Source: Zanthoxylum bungeanum (taxonomy: Eukaryota > Streptophyta > Magnoliopsida > Sapindales > Rutaceae). From it: a stretch of DNA of 64,000 nt. The first letter of the stretch is position 1. Each line of letters opens with the position of its first letter. The DNA is taken from positions 36,819 to 100,818 of the forward strand of contig SKCR01033431.1 in the NCBI GenBank assembly GCA_019454045.1, written 5' to 3'. Below, one piece after another: positions 57,983 through 64,000 of this stretch. The notes beneath the pieces are model-generated. The model was not told the DNA's origin and ran no database searches. It saw only the letters and a program-made list of their open reading frames with translations. The position numbers were made by a program, and so were the translations under genes.

Positions 57983-60053
57983 TGTTGGAATTGTCTAAGC
58001 TTCCCAAGATCATTTCAAGCATTGAAAATACATGTGAATACAATCAACGAAGTTGCGGAATACTTACATCGAGCGGTTGAGACGATGCGGTGAAGACAAA
58101 AAATCATTCTGCCCTCCTCCATGAAGCTCGGCAGTGAGCATTTTTTGATCTTCAAGATTCGGCCATCTTGGTCCTCCATTGATGCTCCAAGCTCCAAGCT
58201 TTGGTTGATGGTGATTCCAAGCTCATGAAGTGAGTTCCCTATCACCTTTGTATGGCTCATATGTGTGCTAGCACTTGGTGTTTTTGCCACAAAAACTCCA
58301 TGCTTCTCCTTCATTTTCACGGTGAAACCAGAAACATTTTGGAGAGGAATCGGTCCAAGACCGTGTGAGAGAGAGGAGCATTTTGGATCCAAAACCGTAA
58401 AGGTTGCAAGAGAGAGAGAGATCAATTGTTTTTGTTTTTGTATATCTAATACACCAAAAAACAAAAAAGTCAAATACCAAATATTAAATAAATGATAAAT
58501 TTCTTTCAAGCTTTCAAAAGCTTTTCAAACAACTCCCATCAAGTCACATCAATCAATCAATCAATCAAATGACAAGTAGTCACATCACTCAAAGTGACTA
58601 ATGATTTGACGCTTGAAGTAACTAGCGATTTGATGCTTGATTTGACTTGCGTGCCGCACTCGAATTCGAAATGCGAATGCGCTCGCAAACAATCCCGGGC
58701 TCGGTTTCACTTATTCCAAATTAACGAATTTTCTGTTGCGACGCATTTAAATGATTATGCCTAGCGAAATCACTATTCACGTCGCTAACGAATTAATTCT
58801 AAATTAATTCGTTCGCCCGAATTAAAATCTAATTTTAATTCCGCGTTGAAATCCAATTTCGTATAATATATCGAATATATTATTTTATCGATTAATTCTA
58901 AATTAATCGTTATCTCTCTTTAATTGATATTTTATCCCAGATAAAATATCTCCGTAATTAATCCCAGCTTAATTTTCTCTCTACTAATTAATCCCAGGTT
59001 AATTAAAGTACGAGTCATACGTCATCGGTGAATCTTCGGGAAGCGACCCATGAGATCCCCGGATATGTTGGCAGTAAATTCGGTCGTCGGACTATCCGAA
59101 CACGTAAGTACCTCGTACTACGTTTGTACCGATTTACAAGACAAGGTTGGCTTCTAGCAAAGCGCCATGCCTACCCAATTCTCCAGAAACATGCTTACAG
59201 GAATAAGCGATCTATATCAGGCGTAGTATACGTAGTATTGAGTATTTTGATCCAGTATCGGATGTCACGTGCTAGGCCTGGGGCTGGAATTGTGTCTGCC
59301 CCGTACGAAGCACATGTCGGATGTCTGGTAACTAGTCTCTATAATCGGATATACATGACCTAGTCATAATATCCCGATGACTGCAGTACTTAAGAGTACT
59401 AGTACCGTATCCTACGTGACATCATCCCCATATGACTGGAGTGATACTTCCGTCTTGACATCACACCCAACACACTACGATTCACAATATACCCAGCAGA
59501 GGCGTACACAAAACCTGTTAAAGCCCTGGACGTCCAAAACCAAAGTATATTGATTGTCGCAAGTATTAGCGGTGCAAGTCTTAGGTTAAGACCAAATACA
59601 CCTACCCTGATTTCGGACTTCCATAGACACATAGTCATACTATCAATGGAATTCCGATGGGGTCTATCTAGAGCGAAGGTGTTTCCCATACCATCGGTAA
59701 AACACAACCTCCTATTACACTTGCATGAGTATCATATACCCAAATATATGAGAACTATGTCGTTGTGCCCTCACAACGTGCACAAGTGTAATACTAGTCT
59801 TTTACGCATTATCGATGTCCAATCTCGATAATACTCTGACTAGGGATATTTAATGATTTATCCTTCGTGGATTGATATTGTCCCATATCATTCTCAATCC
59901 ATGAACAAATCATAAGGACCTCATATCATTTATACATCTTGGTGATCTAATCACAAATGATAAGAGAGCAATCTCATTTGTCACATAGTTAATTTGTACA
60001 ACAACACCATGATCTGTACAAATAGTGACGCTATGGGTCATAATTGTCCAACA
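57983..60053 (-). mobile_element. Solo Copia LTR (element L)
   Basis: 2071 bp. Minus strand TGTTGGACAATTATGACCC...GACAATTCCAACA; related to the LTRs of A and I. J sequence lies on both sides (RNase H left, integrase right). Flanks ATATA and CTATA match in four of five bases, a likely target copy. No internal Copia sequence, so it is the product of LTR-LTR recombination. Frames at 58015-58509 and 59028-59831 are LTR sequence. Confidence 0.88.
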
Positions 60054-60387
60054 CTATATTAATAGAGAGAGTCAGAAACAGCACAAGCTCATGATGCCCG
60101 TTTGATGAGCATAATTGAAGAATTTGAAAATTGATGAATGTTCAGATTTCTCGCTTAAAGATGATGGTACGTTAATGCAACAAGATAGATTATGCGTACG
60201 TGAAATTGAGAGCTTGGATAGATAGATTATGAAAGAAGCTCATTATTCTATTTATTCTATGCATCCGGATAGTACTAAGATATATAAAACTCTTAAAGAG
60301 AACTATTGGTGGAAATGCATTAAAAATGAGATAACAGAATTTGTATCAAAGCACTTAATGTGTCAGCAGATTAAAGCAAAGCACTAG
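60054..60387 (+). pseudogene. J integrase, zinc-binding start
   Basis: AQAHDARLMSIIEEFE, then KEAHYSIYSMHPDSTKIYKT, YWWKCIKNEITEF and CQQIKAKH: the H2C2 integrase zinc finger, with two His and at least the last two Cys positions. Cut at 60388 by G. Confidence 0.8.
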
Positions 60388-61696
60388 TGATAAACACTAA
60401 AAAGTGTATATTTAATAAAGAGAAAGTAATCATTTTACAATTATAGTTTCATTAATCCCCTTAATTTAGCACATTTGTGAAATAATAACTAAGTTTATAT
60501 TTTATATATTTTTACTATGATTTTTATTTCTTATGTAGGTGAAATAATATTTTGGATACATAACTAGAAAAATGGACGTGACATTTGGATTTTGGAGGGT
60601 AGAAACTTAAAAGGGCGTTCTAACAGTGTACAATTTCAGAAATTTCAACTTTTGTAATTTTCATATTTTGGCCATTCCTTTTTATTTTGATATCGGATTG
60701 AGGCGACTCTAGTTCCAGACGAGAGAAGACTCAAATATCTACAACTTTGATTTTCAAGATGTTCTATTTTTGAAGTTTTCAAGGCCGAAATTGATGAAAA
60801 TTCCAAAGTGTGTTGCATGTAATTTTAATTATTATAAAAAACAAAAACAAAAACAAGAATAAATAAATAAAGGTGGGGAATGACTATCCACCTTACGGTG
60901 GATTCTCACTTCCCATCAAACATACAAATTTACAAATTATAAATTTACAATTTGTAAATTTGCATGGAGAGTGTTGAGTCCTCTATTATAAATAGAGGTG
61001 CTCAGCAACTTAGAAACTAAGTCTGATTCCATAGTTTTCTCTTTGAAACTTTATGGAGTCTCCGCTTTTTGTGTTTTATTTTTTTCAAGTTTTGTTGTAA
61101 TTTTTTTCTTTTGGTAATAAAATTATGCATGTTTTAATTCAAATCATGAGTAGCTAATTTTATCTTGCTGGGGTAAAGAGTGGAGCTCTTAATATGAAAA
61201 TATAGATTAATCTCACTTATATTATAATATATGAATTGTAATCTAAAAATTAATATTTAATTGAAATATGGATTAATTATTGTGAAACTTTCTTACCGCC
61301 TATATGACTGGTTTTATTTATTTGGCACCTAACAGAAATTGTTATAGACATATGTTATCACCGCCTTTATGGCTGGTTTTATATGTTTTGGCATAATTAA
61401 TTCCGGAAATAAATTAACTGGGTAATAATGACAATTTATATATTATAACAAGGAAGATTTCTCAAAATTTGAAATATTAAAAGTAGATCTCATAGCCCCA
61501 GTATTTTATTTTATTGTTGCAGTCCAATTTAAAATTGTCAATCACTTCAAATAAATCAAACTTTTTATTTTTACTCGAATTATTATTTTATTTTACTAAA
61601 TCTATTCTATGTGGATCGACCCCAGACTTACCGGGTTATTTTATTACTTTGACACTTTTATACTTGGGAGTAAAGAACCACTTTGTGAGTGTGTCA
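60388..61696 (+). repeat. 5' LTR of element G
   Basis: 1309 bp, TGATAAACACTAAAAAGTGTAT...GAGTGTGTCA. The start has a hairpin (cactaaaaagtg). 'ccgcctatatgactggtttta'-type repeats occur at 61298 and 61361, as in D and H LTRs on the other strand. Left target candidate ACTAG. Confidence 0.85.
60980..60998 (+). promoter_or_regulatory. TATA box inside a palindrome, G LTR
   Basis: CCTCTATTATAAATAGAGG: an 8-bp inverted repeat around the TATA element. Confidence 0.5.
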
Positions 61697-61701
61697 TGTT
61701 T

Positions 61702-61714
61702 TGGCGCCGTTGCC
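61702..61714 (+). promoter_or_regulatory. Primer-binding site of G, tRNA-Asp type
   Basis: TGGCGCCGTTGCC five bases after the LTR; the distal bases (GGGGA in E) are changed. Confidence 0.8.
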
Positions 61715-62061
61715 ATAATATAATTTAGTAGATAAAATAATAATTTAACATCCTTACGTTTTTCCTTTCTTTTTTTTTTCTTTTTTTTTTCTATTATTTT
61801 ATTATTTTATTTTATATTTCTTTTATTTTTTTATTTTCTACATCTTATTTTTTTAATCACTATATTTGTATTTTTTTTCTTTTGTCATTTATTTTAACTT
61901 TTTTTTGTCATTTGTTTATTATTTCTTTCTTTTTTTAAGTATTGCATTTATATATTTAAATTTTAGCAAATAGTCTGCATTTAGATTGCATAACACATTG
62001 GTCTCGATCATCTAGCGGTAGATTAAATAAAGTGTCTCTATCACCTTCTTCGTCAGTCAAA
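61715..62061 (+). other. G leader with long T-rich tract
   Basis: 61755-61935 is almost pure T with C and A, as in the corresponding part of E (25615-25800). No gene. Confidence 0.7.
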
Positions 62062-63410
62062 ATGGCTGAGAACCGAAATGAAAACCCACCTAGTCGAGAT
62101 GAAAATCCAATTGATTATGTAGAACGTGAGTCTCAGCATGATGATCTTAATCATCCTAGGACACTTAGAGAATTTATGAATCCCACTATGACAGGATCAC
62201 CATCTTGCATTGCTTTCCTCCCAGATGCATCACATTTGAATTTTAAACAAGGTATCATCCAACTTTTACCCACATTCAATGGTTTAGAATTAGAAAATCC
62301 TTATCAGCACTTAAGGGAATTCGAAGATGTATGTAATACTTGCACATACCAAAATTAGAGCATAAATGTAATTCGACTCAAGTTTTGCCCTTTTCTTTAA
62401 AAGATAAAGCTAAAATTTGGCTCCAGAACCTTAGGTTAGGATCTATTAGAACATGGGATGATTTGCAAGAGCAATTTCTCAAAAAAAAAAAAACAAAAAC
62501 AATTCCCCCTCACAAGAGAAACTCCTTCAAGAAGGAGAATCACAACTTTCACACAAGATTCGGGAGAAATATTTTACCAATGTTGGGAGAGATCTAAAGA
62601 AATGTTAAATATTTATCCACATCACGAGTTTGAAACATGGAGGCTGGTTTCCTACTTCTACGAGGGTTTAACACCCCAAAGTAGACAAGTAGTGAAAACT
62701 ATGTGTAATGGTGAGTTTAGGGATAAAAGTCCAGATGATGAACTATATTACCTAGAACACATTATAGATAATGCACAATATAGGGACATAGTTGGAACTT
62801 ATGAGTCGTCTGTAAAACCACCGTCATCTGGTAGAGGCATGTTTAACCTAGGGAAGATCATGGCCTTTCTGCTAAATATGTATCTCTAGCTAAAAAAGTG
62901 GAGGCATTAGAAATGAGGAAGAGTGATCATGTCAAGTCAATTCAAGAAGTCACATGTCAAATCTGTAATTCAAATGAACATGTCAAACAAGTGTGCCCAA
63001 CCTTGCCAACCCTGCAAGAATATCAACATGACCAAGTCAGTTCCATAAACACTTTTAAGAGACCAATTCCAAACCCGTACTCCGAAACCTACAATTTTAA
63101 TTGGAGAAACCATCCAAACGTCAATTGTAGGAATGATAACCAAGCATAACTATCACAACAACCTCCACAGGTCCAACAGAATTTCCAAAATTCCTATAAT
63201 TATGCACCATATGTCCCACTGCCTAGGAAAACCCTTGAGGATACCTTGCATGCATTCATTGAGAAATGAGAAGCCATCAATAACCAAAATGTGCAAACAT
63301 TGATTGATCTTAAAGATATTTTTTCTAAAATCACATATGTATTGCCAATTCACGAGAAAGGAAAGTTTCCTGCACAACCACAGCCAAACCCTTAGAGTCA
63401 TCAAAACCCT
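62062..63410 (+). pseudogene. G gag (Athila type)
   Basis: ATG at 62062 (an open GTG lies ten codons upstream). The first piece to 62358 has RTLREFMNPT, GIIQLLPTFNGLELENPYQH and LREFEDV. Frameshifts near 62335 and 62490 follow, the second at an A-run (aaaaaaaaaa, 62481-62492). Core continues: SLKDKAKIWLQNLRLGSIRT, YQCWERSKEMLNIYPHHEFE and WRLVSYFYEGLTPQSRQVVK. The zinc knuckle CQICNSNEHVKQVC (62955-62996) is complete. The tail has YNFNWRNHPNVN. Close relative of the E gag. Confidence 0.88.
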
Positions 63411-64000
63411 CATTAGGGTAATGTGGTAGTCAACATATGAACCAAGTCAAATCTGTTACTACTCTTCGTCGTGGTAAAGTCATCCAAAAAACCATTCGTG
63501 AACCTCGTGAAGATTCGGCATCTGAGGGTAAGGAATGGGTTGATGAACCTTACCTATCGTTGATGCTAATGATTTTTCACATGCACCTCCATTTTCTCAA
63601 GCATTGAAAACAAAGAAACTGAACCATTCCTCAGAGATATATGAAATATTCAAATTGGTGAAGGTCAATATTCCTTTGAGAGATTCCATCAAACATATAT
63701 CATCTTATGCCAAATTTCTGAAAGACTTGTGCACCGTTAAACGAAAATATTAGATAAGAAAAAAAAAAGCTTTTCTAGATGAACATGTAAGTTCCATTCT
63801 CTCAATCGATAATGCATTGAAATACAAAGACCCTGGTTGTCCTACTATTTCTTATATTATTGGAAATCATAAAATTGAACATACATTGCTTGATCTTGGA
63901 GCTAGTGTCAATTTGATTCCATTTTCGGTTTACCAACAACTTAATATTTGCGAGTTAAAACCTACTTCAACTAATCTTTTACTTGTCGATAGATCAGTTA
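63411..64000 (+). pseudogene. G protease region (partial)
   Basis: Linker with EIYEIFKLVKVNIPLRDSIK and SYAKFLKDLCTVKRKY, a TAG near 63751, then ISYIIGNHKIEHTLLDLGAS and VNLIPFSVYQQL: the Athila aspartic protease active site (DLGAS), intact. Runs off the window in frame. Confidence 0.85.

Larger units (their letters stand above)
14857..60387 (+). mobile_element. Decayed Ty3/Gypsy element, chromovirus-type (element J), split by C and L and cut by G
   Basis: The LTR (TGTC...GACA) at 14857-16333 is followed by gag (16420-16740 and 54807 onward), a zinc knuckle, protease, RT, RNase H and the start of integrase, all on the plus strand. Element C (16741-54806) interrupts gag with target copies CTTAT and CTTAC, and a solo Copia LTR (57983-60053) interrupts the region between RNase H and integrase. 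G starts at 60388 inside the integrase zinc domain, so the rest of J, including its 3' LTR and any chromodomain, must lie past the window. Stops and frameshifts run through every domain. It is among the oldest elements here, since four others sit in or against it. Confidence 0.85.
60388..64000 (+). mobile_element. Athila-type element, 5' half (element G)
   Basis: LTR 60388-61696, PBS, leader, gag and protease on the plus strand; it continues past the window. LTR start (TGATAAACACT) and gag are related to E. Confidence 0.88.

Noticed and set aside
58015..58509. 164-codon minus-strand frame
   Set aside because: Falls inside solo LTR L; no domain, U5/R region.

Overview
The window is a gene-poor, AT-rich block of flowering-plant nuclear DNA made almost entirely of LTR retrotransposons inserted into one another. 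Primer-binding sites of the plant type (TGGTATCAGAGC for Copia, TGGCGCCGTTGCC for Athila-like Ty3/Gypsy), long LTRs of 1.2-3.0 kb and Athila, Ogre/Tat, chromovirus-type and Copia gag/pol sequences all point to a plant, probably a pericentromeric or other heterochromatic region. The species cannot be named from the sequence. No intact host gene, tRNA, rRNA or CRISPR array was seen. Element letters A-L are labels used only here.

Layout, left to right. (A) 1-12275, minus strand: a Copia element in tandem, reading from the right LTR - internal - LTR - internal, with the last internal cut by the window edge. (K) 12276-14821: the LTR of another minus-strand Copia element, with its polypurine tract at 14822-14840. 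(J) 14857-60387, plus strand: a decayed Ty3/Gypsy element (TGTC...GACA LTR, then gag, protease, RT, RNase H and the start of integrase). It is split by C at 16741-54806, by a solo Copia LTR (L) at 57983-60053, and cut at 60388 by G. (C) is an Ogre/Tat-like gag-protease element with a minisatellite 3' UTR. Its internal region is split by D (Athila, minus, 20621-31680), D contains E (Athila-type, plus, 24314-30928), and E contains F, a 3.0-kb solo LTR (25964-28992). The 3' LTR of C is split by H (Athila-type, minus, 34525-54089), and the 5' LTR of H is split by I (Copia, plus, 42807-52833). (G) 60388-64000, plus: the 5' half of an Athila-type element running off the end.

The nesting rests on matching termini and target-site duplications: GTAAT around H, AAGTT around I, ACCAC around F, TCTGT/TCTGC around D, CTTAT/CTTAC around C. 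Reading frames or LTR sequence also resume across most insertions. The deepest chain is J > C > D > E > F, all of it inside K if K is read correctly.

The most unusual content is in H. It has lost the RT-RNase H-integrase core: protease sequence is joined directly to the integrase C-terminus. Downstream it carries two non-retroviral reading frames: an open 182-codon frame of unknown function with a Cys-rich motif (38884-39432), and a full-length, intronless copy of a LOG-type cytokinin riboside monophosphate phosphoribohydrolase gene (37971-38636) with three in-frame stops and no frameshift. This looks like a host gene captured by a non-autonomous retrotransposon. Other notable points are a Copia element with near-identical LTRs around a ruined coding region (I), palindrome-bearing repeats in the LTRs of C and F, and a mosaic D/E junction.
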